The notes beneath the pieces are model-generated. The model was not told the origin of the DNA. It made no database searches and was given only the letters and a program-made list of their open reading frames with translations. This document shows positions 16,652 through 23,789 of a DNA stretch of 64,000 nucleotides, piece after piece. The position numbers and the translations under genes were made by a program. Source of the DNA: Bacillota bacterium. GTDB lineage: Bacteria > Bacillota > Clostridia > Peptostreptococcales > Anaerovoracaceae. The stretch covers positions 30,184 through 94,183 of the forward strand of contig JAEZLP010000034.1 in the NCBI GenBank assembly GCA_023415235.1, written 5' to 3'. The first letter of the stretch is position 1; each line of letters opens with the position of its first letter.

Positions 16652-17665
16652 TTACAGAAGGAAAATGTTATTCTCCCTGCATTCCTGTACCATATCCTCG
16701 GGCCAGACCGATACCTGGACCTCTCCGATATGAGCCTTTCTCAGGAAGAACATGCAGAGTCTCGACTGACCGATGCCTCCGCCGATACTGTAGGGCAGCT
16801 CCTTGTTGATGATTGCTTTATGGAAGGGAAGCTCTGCTCTATCCTCTGCATTGGCAAGTTTCAGCTGTTTGACCATGCTTTCCTCATCCACCCGGATGCC
16901 CATGGAGGAAATCTCATAGGAGATGCCTAATACGTCGTTCCAAAGGACGATATCTCCATTCAATTCCCAGTCGTCATAGTCGGGAGCTCGGCCGTCATGC
17001 TTGATGCCTGATTTCAGAAGACCTCCGATTTTCATGATAAAGACAGCCCGTTTTTCTTCGGCGATCTTATCTTCTCTCTCCTTCGGCGTCAGTTCCGGAT
17101 ACATATCCTCCAGCTCCTGAGTGGTGATAAAGAAAATCTCATTGGGCAGTTCCGTCTGGAGATCGCGGTAGATCCGGTTCACATAGTCGCCCAGATTCTT
17201 GATGGCGTTATAGATGGTAATGACTGTTTCTTTCAGATATTCTTCGTTTCTGTCGGATTTATTGATGGCTTTTTCCCAATCCCATTGGTCCACATAAACG
17301 GAATGAAGATTATCCAGATCCTCATCCCTCCGGATCGCGTTCATGTCTGTATAGATGCCCTTGCCAGGTTCGATCTGGTATTTTCCCAGCGCCATTCTCT
17401 TCCATTTTGCAAGGGACTGTACGATTTCAACCGTTTTCTCATCCATTCCCTTCAAGGTAAAGGACACGGTCCTTTCTACGCCGTTCAGATTGTCGTTCAG
17501 GCCGCTTTCGGGTGTGACGAACAACGGCGCCGTCACCCTGCGCAGATTGAGGCCGTATGCCAGTTCCTGCTGAAAAAAGTCCTTGATTTTTTTAATTGCT
17601 CTTTGACTCTCCATAAAGTTGATTACAGGCGTGTAGCCTTCCGGAATCATTAATCCTCTTGCCAT
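16652..17665 (-). CDS. asnA: Aspartate-ammonia ligase (AsnA)
   Basis: 337 residues from ATG at 17665, chosen because GGAGG lies eight bases upstream; the in-frame TTG at 17680 would lie before that RBS. Ammonia-dependent asparagine synthetase related to class II aminoacyl-tRNA synthetases: GLNDNLNGVERTVSF near the N-terminus, YVDQWDWEKAI, and the C-terminal GGGIGQSRLCMFFLRKAHIGE ATP-binding motif 3 region. Follows queH by 26 bases, so probably co-transcribed. No T-box leader seen upstream. Confidence 0.95.
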   Translation of the reverse strand: MARGLMIPEGYTPVINFMESQRAIKKIKDFFQQELAYGLNLRRVTAPLFVTPESGLNDNLNGVERTVSFTLKGMDEKTVEIVQSLAKWKRMALGKYQIEPGKGIYTDMNAIRRDEDLDNLHSVYVDQWDWEKAINKSDRNEEYLKETVITIYNAIKNLGDYVNRIYRDLQTELPNEIFFITTQELEDMYPELTPKEREDKIAEEKRAVFIMKIGGLLKSGIKHDGRAPDYDDWELNGDIVLWNDVLGISYEISSMGIRVDEESMVKQLKLANAEDRAELPFHKAIINKELPYSIGGGIGQSRLCMFFLRKAHIGEVQVSVWPEDMVQECRENNIFLL

Positions 17666-17691
17666 AAAAGTATCCTCCAATGTACTTATTA

Positions 17692-18360
17692 TTATATTTC
17701 CCTTGTATTTGAAAAGCTGCAGCCGCAGAAGTGCTGGCGGTATAGACCATATGCCTTTGAAAGCTCGATGGATCTTTGATAGCCACCCTGCTTCTTGAAA
17801 TCCTCACCGAGAAAGGACAGACCGTAGCGCATCCCAAGCTGCATACCAAGCTTGTAAATCAATTCAAAATTCTTATAGGGACTGACGGAAAGCGTTGTGC
17901 CGAAGGTATCGAAGCCCGACATCCTTGCGGTCTCGGCGGTTTTTTCCAGACGGAGCTGATAGCATGGGGTGCATCGCTTTCCGCCTTCCGGTTCTTCCTC
18001 CAATCCTCTTGCCGCAGCCAGAAAAATCTCAGGCTCATATGGGCCGTCGATATATGCGATCCGATCCCTGGCATCAATCCGGTCGTTATATTTCTCAATA
18101 AAATCCAGCTGTACAGATCGCCGCTTTTCGTATTCTTCCTGATCAGTAATATTGGGATTATAGAAAAATACGGTAATATCGAATCGTCCGCTGAGTCTCT
18201 CCACCACCGCCGTGCTGCAGGGTCCACAGCAGCTGTGGAGCAGAATGGTCGGCCGTTGTTTCCGAGTTTCCTTGATATCCTCAAGACTGATATATTGATC
18301 ACGCTGAACGGATCCTTCCAGCCTTTCCGAAATACAATCCTTATTTTTGTCCTTTTTCAT
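17692..18360 (-). CDS. queH: Epoxyqueuosine reductase QueH
   Basis: 222 residues of the DUF208/QueH family, which performs the last step of queuosine synthesis on tRNA wobble positions with a 4Fe-4S cluster. The cysteines are in HSCCGPCST near residue 44, CTPCYQLRLEKTA in the middle and QHFCGCSFS near the end. Ammonia ligase asnA follows it. Queuosine modifies GUN tRNAs (Asn, Asp, His, Tyr); three of these four are in the tRNA cluster of this window. Confidence 0.92.
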   Translation of the reverse strand: MKKDKNKDCISERLEGSVQRDQYISLEDIKETRKQRPTILLHSCCGPCSTAVVERLSGRFDITVFFYNPNITDQEEYEKRRSVQLDFIEKYNDRIDARDRIAYIDGPYEPEIFLAAARGLEEEPEGGKRCTPCYQLRLEKTAETARMSGFDTFGTTLSVSPYKNFELIYKLGMQLGMRYGLSFLGEDFKKQGGYQRSIELSKAYGLYRQHFCGCSFSNTREI

Positions 18361-18424
18361 GAGCTATTTTACCCCTTTTTTTGTTCAATGCTTTTCATCA
18401 TGCAGGCTGCTGGCGCATGATCTA

Positions 18425-18454
18425 TTGATTCCGAGCAGTATTTAATGATAGAAT
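18425..18454 (+). promoter_or_regulatory. Possible promoter for the radical SAM gene
   Basis: TTGATT (18425-18430), 18-base spacer, TAGAAT (18449-18454) on the plus strand, about 90 bases ahead of the chosen ATG. Two mismatches in total from consensus hexamers, so moderate only. Confidence 0.45.
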
Positions 18455-18468
18455 CAATATAACACTTA

Positions 18469-18496
18469 ATTATATCACATAATTATAGTGGTGCAA
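18469..18496 (-). promoter_or_regulatory. Promoter for queH-asnA
   Basis: Minus strand TTGCAC (18491-18496), 16-base spacer, TATAAT (18469-18474). It leaves a leader of about 100 bases before the queH ATG; I see no known riboswitch in it. It overlaps the divergent control region of the radical SAM gene. Confidence 0.6.
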
Positions 18497-18541
18497 ATGT
18501 TGAAATTCTTCATAAATCTGAGTGTAATCGGGGGTCTGTTC

Positions 18542-19465
18542 ATGGCTGCAATTTTCGGCGATCAATATTATAATACGATCGGCAATTATCTGAAGGAGCG
18601 ATTCAGCTGCAAGGTGATCAAGCTTTCACTGGATGCGGGTTTTACCTGTCCCAACCGGGACGGTTCGAAGGGAACCGGCGGCTGTATTTTTTGTTCCGCG
18701 GAAGGTTCCGGTGATTTTGCCAGCGATATCCCAGGACAAATCCGGCTGCTTTCCAAAAAATGGCCCTCGGGGAAATACATTGCCTATTTTCAGAGTCATA
18801 CCAATACCTACGCACCGGCGGAGGTGCTCCGCGAAAAATATGAACAGGCTCTGGAATATCCCGATGTGATCGGCATAGCAATCGCAACGAGACCGGACTG
18901 TCTGTCCGCAGAGGTCCTGGATCTGCTGTCCGAATTGAATCGAAAGACGTTTCTCTGGGTGGAACTGGGGCTTCAGACCATTCACGAAAGCACCGCTCAG
19001 ACGATCAACCGCTGCTATCCGCTTTCCGTCTTTGATCAGGCGGTGGACGAGCTTTCAAAGCGTGAGATTAAAACCGTCGTGCACCTGATTCTGGGTCTTC
19101 CCGGAGAAACCCGCGAGGATATGCTAGACTCCGTCCGCTATGTATGCGGGAAGGAAATTTTTGGCATTAAACTACACCTGATGAATGTGTTAAAGGATAC
19201 GAAACTGGCGGAATTCTATCCCGACAGGATTCATATCCCCAAAAAAGAAGAGTACATCAGTCTGGTGGTTGATGCACTCGAACTCATTCCTCCGCATATT
19301 ACAATCCACAGGGTTACAGCAGACGCGCCCAGACACCTTCTCATCGCGCCGGAATGGGGCTATGAAAAGCGGTCCATTCTTAACGGCATCTATAAGGAGT
19401 TCCGGGCCCGCGGCAGTTTTCAAGGGATTTATTCCTCGTCGGGAGCAAGCCTGCCGTCATTGTAA
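18542..19465 (+). CDS. Radical SAM protein, TIGR01212/YhcC family
   Basis: 307 residues from ATG at 18542, which has GGGGG seven bases upstream; the frame extends further upstream without a better RBS. The cluster-binding motif is CPNRDGSKGTGGCIFC (Cys-x9-Cys-x2-Cys), characteristic of the YhcC/TIGR01212 family, followed by FQSHTNTYAP and ATRPDCL. The family reaction is not established, to my knowledge; it belongs to the Elp3-like radical SAM group. Its last 37 bases overlap the end of tdk on the other strand. Confidence 0.9.
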   Translation: MAAIFGDQYYNTIGNYLKERFSCKVIKLSLDAGFTCPNRDGSKGTGGCIFCSAEGSGDFASDIPGQIRLLSKKWPSGKYIAYFQSHTNTYAPAEVLREKYEQALEYPDVIGIAIATRPDCLSAEVLDLLSELNRKTFLWVELGLQTIHESTAQTINRCYPLSVFDQAVDELSKREIKTVVHLILGLPGETREDMLDSVRYVCGKEIFGIKLHLMNVLKDTKLAEFYPDRIHIPKKEEYISLVVDALELIPPHITIHRVTADAPRHLLIAPEWGYEKRSILNGIYKEFRARGSFQGIYSSSGASLPSL

Positions 19466-20016
19466 TGCTTCCGGCACAGGGAAATATACATGTCGTTTCC
19501 TCCGACCACGATCTGTTCTCCGGTTTTTACAAATTTGCCGTCTACGATCCTTGCTACCATAGTTGCTTTGCGGCCGCACCAGCAGATTGTCTTGATTTCT
19601 TCAATCTTGTCCGCATAGACCAGCATATAATAGGAGCCCTCGAAGAGCTCGTTTTTGAAATCGTTTTTCAGCCCGTACGCAAGTACAGGTACGTCGCAGC
19701 TATCCACGATTTCCACCAGCTCTTGCACGTGGTGCTTTTTCAGGAATTGGCACTCATCTACCAAAACACATTCGATCGGACTTTTCTTGTTTTCCTTCAT
19801 GAACAGTTTCAGAATATTGGTATCATCGTGAACAGCGATTGCTTCTCTGGTTACGCCAATTCTCGATGCAATAACTCCCACACCGAATCTGTCATCTACG
19901 CTTGGGGTAAGGACCAGAACCCGTTTGCCCCGTTCCTCGTAATTGTATGCCACCTTGATCAGTTCAATGGATTTGCCCGCATTCATGGTGCTGTATCTGT
20001 AATATAATTGTGCCAC
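19429..20016 (-). CDS. tdk: Thymidine kinase (type II)
   Basis: 195 residues. Salvages thymidine to dTMP. The P-loop region reads YSTMNAGKSIEL, the Walker B-like strand is CVLVDECQFL, and the zinc-binding Cys pairs are in CWCGRKATM and LCRKHY. The residue pattern (MNAGKS) is closer to gamma-proteobacterial-type Tdk than to the GPMFSGKS of Bacillus. It ends inside the 3' end of the convergent radical SAM gene. Confidence 0.95.
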   Translation of the reverse strand: MAQLYYRYSTMNAGKSIELIKVAYNYEERGKRVLVLTPSVDDRFGVGVIASRIGVTREAIAVHDDTNILKLFMKENKKSPIECVLVDECQFLKKHHVQELVEIVDSCDVPVLAYGLKNDFKNELFEGSYYMLVYADKIEEIKTICWCGRKATMVARIVDGKFVKTGEQIVVGGNDMYISLCRKHYNDGRLAPDEE

Positions 20017-20043
20017 TTTCCATCCTCCTATTCTTGTATTACT

Positions 20044-20072
20044 ATTTTACTGGAAGATAGGCGCAAAAGCAA
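20044..20072 (-). promoter_or_regulatory. Promoter of tdk
   Basis: Minus strand TTGCTT (20067-20072), 17-base spacer, TAAAAT (20044-20049), about 28 bases before the tdk start, followed by a GGAGG-type RBS. Confidence 0.6.
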
Positions 20073-20102
20073 CAAGAATGCATGGACATCCTTCTTCCAG
20101 GG

Positions 20103-20141
20103 AAACCTCTCAATGACAAGTGGAAAACCTCTCTATGACAA
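20103..20141. repeat. Two 17-bp direct repeats with 22-bp period
   Basis: AAACCTCTC[A/T]ATGACAA occurs at 20103-20119 and 20125-20141, with one mismatch. Short ATGACAA-containing tandem repeats of about this period resemble the multiple terminal repeats of IS21-family elements. No transposase remains nearby. Confidence 0.6.
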
Positions 20142-20181
20142 ATAAAAGAGAGACGGCCTTTGCGGGAAAAAGCCATCTCTC
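20141..20181 (-). terminator. Terminator of the SLH-domain gene
   Basis: Arms GAGAGACGGC (20148-20157) and GCCATCTCTC (20172-20181) pair with one wobble; on the minus strand the stem is followed by TTTTATTT. Located about 30 bases past the SLH gene stop. Confidence 0.7.
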
Positions 20182-20209
20182 CCCATATTTCACCGGTAGT
20201 GATTTTTCT

Positions 20210-20974
20210 TCACCAAACCGGATTCTCCCTGATCACGGTCCACCTTTCGGTGGATCTGGGCTTGTCGGCGCGCTGGTACTCATGGCTGTTGGCAGCTTCA
20301 AGAACAATTTCGTAGTACCATTTGTCTTTCGTGTTGTCAGGCCACTGTCTTGCGTGCTCATGAAGCCCTCCCGTATCCACCCTTCGGTCCAGCGCCTCGT
20401 TTACTAGCATCATGGCCTCGCAGCGGATGATTGTACCGTCGGGACGGAAGGATCCGTCTCCATAGCCCCTGATCCAGCCTCTTTCCAATGCGGTTTGTAT
20501 ATACTCCGAAGACCAGTGGTTTTCAACGTCCGGAAAGCTGGCTTCTTTTGATTCCGCAATACCGGTGTATCTTGCAGCCATGACGGCAAATTCCGCTCTG
20601 GTAATCGGCGCGGAAGGTCGAAATCTCCCATCAGGGTCTCCCTGCACGATTCCGGCTTGATATAACGCTGCTATCTCATTACGGGACCATCGGTTCCTGT
20701 CAAGGTCGATGAACGGACATGCTCCCATCCAAGATGGATTCCCTATTTCCATTGAAAGGAGCCGGAAAAAGACCACTGCCGTTTCTTCCCTGGTTATCCT
20801 TTCCAGAGGCCGCATGCAACCGTCAGGATATCCTTCCATATAAGCAATATGCTCCCCTGCTGCCAATTCCGCAGCTGCATGGCCCGTCACGGAGCCTGCC
20901 ATTCCGGCTGTCGCAGCCAGAACGCCAATCAAGGCAATCACCAAAAGTCCCCTTCTTTTTGGCAACCCTATCAT
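20210..20974 (-). CDS. S-layer homology (SLH) domain exported protein
   Basis: 254 residues from ATG at 20974 (GGGGG six bases upstream); a longer frame to 21049 lacks an RBS. A signal peptide covers about residues 1-34 (KRR then a hydrophobic run ending GHAAAELAAG). Three SLH-type repeats follow, each with a GDPDGRFRP/GYPDGCMRP/GYGDGSFRP turn and an ITR-E helix start. SLH domains anchor proteins to pyruvylated secondary wall polymer. There is little else besides the SLH repeats, only a short tail ending in a Trp-containing segment, so the protein may be a minimal wall-binding module. Monocistronic with its own terminator. Confidence 0.85.
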   Translation of the reverse strand: MIGLPKRRGLLVIALIGVLAATAGMAGSVTGHAAAELAAGEHIAYMEGYPDGCMRPLERITREETAVVFFRLLSMEIGNPSWMGACPFIDLDRNRWSRNEIAALYQAGIVQGDPDGRFRPSAPITRAEFAVMAARYTGIAESKEASFPDVENHWSSEYIQTALERGWIRGYGDGSFRPDGTIIRCEAMMLVNEALDRRVDTGGLHEHARQWPDNTKDKWYYEIVLEAANSHEYQRADKPRSTERWTVIRENPVW

Positions 20975-21191
20975 GTTTTTCCCCCTGTAACCATGTTCAT
21001 CGCCAGCCTCCCCTCCCGTCTTTGTAACTGGCTTTGACGGGAGGGACAAACACCCCTTCTTTCCTCATTATCACCCTTTTAAACCCCATGATTCAACTGA
21101 ATCTGTGCTACAAATTATCCGTATTAACCGCTAAGTAACAAGGAATGCCCTCTTTTATAACGAAATGCGACGTTCTTAGATCAAAGGCGAC

Positions 21192-21242
21192 AAAAAAAAG
21201 AAAATCCTCCGAAAACGTTGCTAATTCAATCGTCCCCGAAGG
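21192..21242 (-). terminator. Terminator of the tRNA cluster
   Basis: A 12-bp stem with some G-T pairs (arms 21206-21217 and 21231-21242) lies eight bases past the tRNA-Phe CCA end; on the minus strand it is followed by ATTTTCTTTTTTTT. The rest of 20975-21249 shows nothing else identifiable. Confidence 0.8.
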
Positions 21243-21249
21243 TTTCTTG

Positions 21250-21325
21250 TGGTGCCCAGACTCGGAATTGAACCAAGGACACGAGGATTTTCAGTCCTCT
21301 GCTCTACCTACTGAGCTATCTGGGC
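21250..21325 (-). tRNA. tRNA-Phe (GAA)
   Basis: Cloverleaf with acceptor GCCCAGA/TCTGGGC, anticodon loop CTGAAAA and encoded CCA. Last gene of the 16-tRNA cluster. Confidence 0.95.
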
Positions 21326-21350
21326 ATGGAATCCTATTTTGTTTTGTTAA

Positions 21351-21427
21351 TGGTGGGCCATCAGGGACTTGAACCCCGGACCTGCCGGTTATGAGCCGGA
21401 CGCTCTGACCAACTGAGCTAATGGCCC
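21351..21427 (-). tRNA. tRNA with CAT anticodon (elongator Met or Ile2)
   Basis: Acceptor GGGCCAT/ATGGCCC, anticodon loop CTCATAA, encoded CCA. The paired G1-C72 excludes an initiator. Whether C34 is modified to lysidine (Ile2) or unmodified (Met) cannot be settled by eye; the CTCATAA loop is compatible with both. Confidence 0.9.
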
Positions 21428-21442
21428 GTGTTTTCAAAATTA

Positions 21443-21519
21443 TGGTCGGGGTGGCAGGATTTGAACCCGCGGCCCACTGGTCCCAAACCAGTTGCGCTAC
21501 CAAGCTGCGCTACACCCCG
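21443..21519 (-). tRNA. tRNA-Pro (TGG)
   Basis: Acceptor CGGGGTG with CACCCCG, anticodon loop TTTGGGA, encoded CCA. Confidence 0.95.
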
Positions 21520-21543
21520 CTACTACGCTGTCATTTCAAAATA

Positions 21544-21619
21544 TGGCAGGGGCAGTAGGACTTGAACCCACGGCACGTGGTTTTGGAGACCACTGCTCTA
21601 CCAACTGAGCTATGCCCCT
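21544..21619 (-). tRNA. tRNA-Trp (CCA)
   Basis: Acceptor AGGGGCA/TGCCCCT, anticodon loop CTCCAAA, discriminator G, encoded CCA. Confidence 0.95.
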
Positions 21620-21622
21620 AAG

Positions 21623-21714
21623 TGGCGGAGAAGATGGGATTCGAACCCATGCACCAGTTACCCGGTCTAACGGTTTAGCAAACCGTCCTCTTGAGCCTGC
21701 TTGAGTACTTCTCC
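21623..21714 (-). tRNA. tRNA-Ser (GCT)
   Basis: 92 bases with the long variable arm of class II tRNAs; anticodon loop TTGCTAA; acceptor GGAGAAG/CTTCTCC; encoded CCA. Confidence 0.95.
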
Positions 21715-21748
21715 ATGGTTTGTCGATCCGATATCTTATCTGTATCTT

Positions 21749-21837
21749 TGGCGGAGAGGGTGGGATTCGAACCCACGGCCCCTTTCGGAGTCACTGGTTT
21801 TCAAGACCAGCTCCTTAAACCGCTCGGACACCTCTCC
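21749..21837 (-). tRNA. tRNA-Ser (TGA)
   Basis: 89 bases with long variable arm; anticodon loop CTTGAAA; acceptor GGAGAGG/CCTCTCC; encoded CCA. Confidence 0.95.
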
Positions 21838-21877
21838 ATCGTTAGGTTCTACTACATCCATACTATCTTATCTATAT

Positions 21878-21953
21878 TGGTGACCCATCCGCGATTCGAA
21901 CGCGGGACACCTTGATTAAAAGTCAAGTGCTCTACCGACTGAGCTAATGGGTC
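21878..21953 (-). tRNA. tRNA-Lys (TTT)
   Basis: Acceptor GACCCAT/ATGGGTC, anticodon loop CTTTTAA, encoded CCA. Confidence 0.95.
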
Positions 21954-21957
21954 CTGT

Positions 21958-22033
21958 TGGCTGGGGTAGCAGGACTCGAACCTACGAATGACGGAGTCAA
22001 AGTCCGTTGCCTTACCGGCTTGGCTATACCCCA
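21958..22033 (-). tRNA. tRNA-Gln (TTG)
   Basis: Acceptor TGGGGTA/TACCCCA, anticodon loop CTTTGAC, encoded CCA; only four bases from tRNA-Lys. Confidence 0.95.
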
Positions 22034-22047
22034 TTCTCAAAAAAAAT

Positions 22048-22124
22048 TGGTGAGCCCACAGGGATTCGAACCCCGGACACACGGCTTAGAAGGCCGTTGC
22101 TCTATCCAGCTGAGCTATGAGCCC
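22048..22124 (-). tRNA. tRNA-Arg (TCT)
   Basis: Acceptor GGGCTCA pairing with TGGGCTC-type 3' strand, anticodon loop CTTCTAA, encoded CCA. Confidence 0.95.
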
Positions 22125-22134
22125 GTAAAAAAAA

Positions 22135-22208
22135 TGGAGCGGATGATGAGAATCGAACTCACGCTATCAGCTTGGAAGGCTGAAGTTCTACCATTGAACT
22201 ACATCCGC
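22135..22208 (-). tRNA. tRNA-Gly (TCC)
   Basis: 74 bases, acceptor GCGGATG/CATCCGC, anticodon loop CTTCCAA, discriminator T, encoded CCA. Confidence 0.95.
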
Positions 22209-22214
22209 ATAAAT

Positions 22215-22289
22215 TGGAGCGGAAGACGAGATTCGAACTCGCGACCCTCGCCTTGGCAAGGCGATGCTCTACCCCTGAGCCACTTCCGC
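22215..22289 (-). tRNA. tRNA-Gly (GCC)
   Basis: 75 bases, acceptor GCGGAAG/CTTCCGC, anticodon loop TTGCCAA, discriminator T, encoded CCA. Confidence 0.95.
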
Positions 22290-22296
22290 ATATTAT

Positions 22297-22381
22297 TGGT
22301 GGAGGGAGGTGGATTCGAACCACCGAAAGCTCCGCTAACGGATTTACAGTCCGCCCCCTTTGGCCACTCGGGAATCCCTCC
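22297..22381 (-). tRNA. tRNA-Tyr (GTA)
   Basis: 85 bases with long variable arm, anticodon loop CTGTAAA, acceptor GGAGGGA/TCCCTCC, encoded CCA. GUN anticodon, a queuosine substrate. Confidence 0.95.
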
Positions 22382-22407
22382 AAATTATTGAATTGTCAAG
22401 GTATTTT

Positions 22408-22427
22408 TTGGAGCTGGTGGAGGGAAT
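22408..22427 (-). pseudogene. Duplicated 3' end of tRNA-Thr (20 bp)
   Basis: On the minus strand the last 20 bases around the acceptor and CCA of tRNA-Thr (coding strand ATTCCCTCCACCAGCTCCAA) are repeated exactly here, 158 bp from the intact gene. No other tRNA-Thr part is present. It looks like an attachment-site duplicate or a remnant tRNA end. Confidence 0.8.
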
Positions 22428-22565
22428 TCGCGTCTGCTCTGCATCCGCTGTCCTTCGCCTTCTCTTTCAGTCGGCTCGGACCTCTCACTGTTCAAAAGTC
22501 CACTGGACTTTTTCACTACGTTCGCGCCCTTTCGGGTTCGCTTCCCTCTTTAGTTGTTTTATATC
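22428..22565. mobile_element. 138-bp segment inserted at the tRNA-Thr 3' end
   Basis: The segment lies between the two copies of the tRNA-Thr end. It is more GC-rich than the other tRNA spacers, holds no plausible gene, contains an 8-bp perfect hairpin (AAAAGTCC, loop ACT, GGACTTTT, 22491-22510 region), and its far end TTCCCTC is the inverted copy of GAGGGAA at the near end. This suggests a small non-autonomous element or the remnant of an integrated one. Identity not established. Confidence 0.5.
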
Positions 22566-22566
22566 T

Positions 22567-22641
22567 TGGAGCTGGTGGAGGGAATCGAACCCCCAACCTG
22601 CTGATTACAAATCAGCTGCTCTACCGTTGAGCCACACCAGC
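22567..22641 (-). tRNA. tRNA-Thr (TGT)
   Basis: Acceptor GCTGGTG/CACCAGC, anticodon loop TTTGTAA, discriminator T, encoded CCA. Its 3' end is duplicated at 22408-22427. Confidence 0.95.
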
Positions 22642-22664
22642 ATTTCAATTGCTTAAAAATAAAT

Positions 22665-22741
22665 TGGCGACCTGGATCGGGCTCGAACCGACGACCTCCA
22701 GCGTGACAGGCTGGCATTCTAACCAACTGAACTACCAGGCC
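22665..22741 (-). tRNA. tRNA-Asp (GTC)
   Basis: Acceptor GGCCTGG with CCAGGTC (one G-T pair), anticodon loop CTGTCAC, discriminator G, encoded CCA. Confidence 0.95.
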
Positions 22742-22787
22742 ATTTCATACCCGCTAAATGGATTAGGGGGTCTCCTGTGTTATTAAA

Positions 22788-22863
22788 TGGTGGGCGCAAT
22801 AGGGCTCGAACCTATGACCCCCTGCTTGTAAGGCAGGTGCTCTCCCAGCTGAGCTATGCGCCC
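22788..22863 (-). tRNA. tRNA-Val (TAC)
   Basis: Acceptor GGGCGCA/TGCGCCC, anticodon loop CTTACAA, encoded CCA. First gene behind the internal promoter. Confidence 0.95.
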
Positions 22864-22901
22864 TGGGATCAAGTGTTTTTAACTACTTGACACATTTATT
22901 T

Positions 22902-22930
22902 AGTATACCGTGCTTGTCTTATCGTGTCAA
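22902..22930 (-). promoter_or_regulatory. Internal sigma-A promoter of the tRNA cluster
   Basis: Minus strand TTGACA (22925-22930), 17-base spacer, TATACT (22902-22907), about 30 bases before the expected start of tRNA-Val transcription. A 10-bp inverted repeat (22884-22893 and 22924-22933) brackets it. Confidence 0.8.
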
Positions 22931-22964
22931 GTACCAATTTCTTTTTTCGCCAACTTTTTAAAGT

Positions 22965-23039
<75 letters not shown>

Positions 23040-23076
23040 ACGCACGCTTCAGCTCCTTTTTTGTGAGCCGTTTTCT

Positions 23077-23105
23077 ATCTTAGCATATGAGTTTTTCAAT
23101 GTCAA
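23077..23105 (-). promoter_or_regulatory. Main sigma-A promoter of the tRNA cluster
   Basis: Minus strand TTGACA (23100-23105), 17-base spacer ending TGC (extended -10), TAAGAT (23077-23082), about 35 bases ahead of tRNA-Asn. Confidence 0.8.
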
Positions 23106-23121
23106 CGGTTAAATCCGTTTT

Positions 23122-23775
23122 TTATCCCGAAATTTCTGATTCGCTTGAAATTTGAACCTTTGCCAGTTTTTTACTCTCAGAAAGTATGATTCCCGCGCCT
23201 CCTGTCAGGTTGGATATCATGGTTCTGATTTCGTCCGTATTTTCGGGGTCCATAATCAGAGATACCGTTACCCTGTCCTCAAAGATGGTGTTTCCGACCT
23301 CAAATTTGCCGTTTAACGAAAGATTCTGCAGCTTGCCGAGAAATGTGTAGTCCAGTTTGACAGAAAGCTCATCCTGCTCTTTTACGGCGCAGACGCCCCC
23401 TTCTGCCAGGGCAAGCTTGGTCGTACCCGTATATGCTCTCACCAGTCCGCCGGTTCCAAGCTTGATGCCGCCGAAGTATCTGGTGACAACTACTGCTATG
23501 TTGGTGATTCCCTCCTTGACCAGCGTCTGGACAATCGGCGCTCCCGAAGTGCCCTGGGGTTCCCCGTCGTCGCTGGCCCACTGAAGCTGGAACTTTTCTC
23601 CGATTACAAAGGCAGGAACATTGTGGGTGGCAGCTTTATGCCTCATTCGTATCTCTGTGAGAAACGCCTCCGCTTCCTCCCGGGTTTCCACCGGCCTCAC
23701 ATGCCCGATGAACCTTGACCTGTCGATCACCTGCTCAATTTCCGCTTCTCTAAGTATCGTCTTGTATCTGATCAT
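23122..23775 (-). CDS. yigZ: YigZ/IMPACT family protein (UPF0029)
   Basis: 217 residues. The N-terminal UPF0029 domain carries SRFIGHVRP, RHKAATHNVPAF and SDDGEPQGTSGAPI, the hallmark block of the YigZ/IMPACT family; a ferredoxin-like C-terminal domain follows (about 135-205). The family is linked to translation and ribosome-associated regulation (IMPACT/Yih1 in eukaryotes), but the bacterial role is unclear. RBS AGAGG before ATG at 23775; sits 14 bases after hflX. Confidence 0.92.
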   Translation of the reverse strand: MIRYKTILREAEIEQVIDRSRFIGHVRPVETREEAEAFLTEIRMRHKAATHNVPAFVIGEKFQLQWASDDGEPQGTSGAPIVQTLVKEGITNIAVVVTRYFGGIKLGTGGLVRAYTGTTKLALAEGGVCAVKEQDELSVKLDYTFLGKLQNLSLNGKFEVGNTIFEDRVTVSLIMDPENTDEIRTMISNLTGGAGIILSESKKLAKVQISSESEISG

Positions 23776-23789
23776 GAAAAACCTCTACT

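Noticed and set aside
21957..22391. 144-residue plus-strand frame starting MAGVAGLEPTND across the tRNA genes
   Set aside because: It is antisense to four to five tRNA genes; proteins of this GLEPTND/GFEPRT type are well-known artefacts of tRNA arrays.
22214..22656. Overlapping plus-strand frames of 98 and 138 residues through the tRNA-Thr insert
   Set aside because: They run antisense through tRNA genes and the 138-bp segment with no RBS; coding is improbable.
22887..22912. Divergent plus-strand promoter TTGACA in the tRNA cluster
   Set aside because: The next -10-like hexamer is at 11 bases, far from 17; the TTGACA is just the second arm of the inverted repeat.
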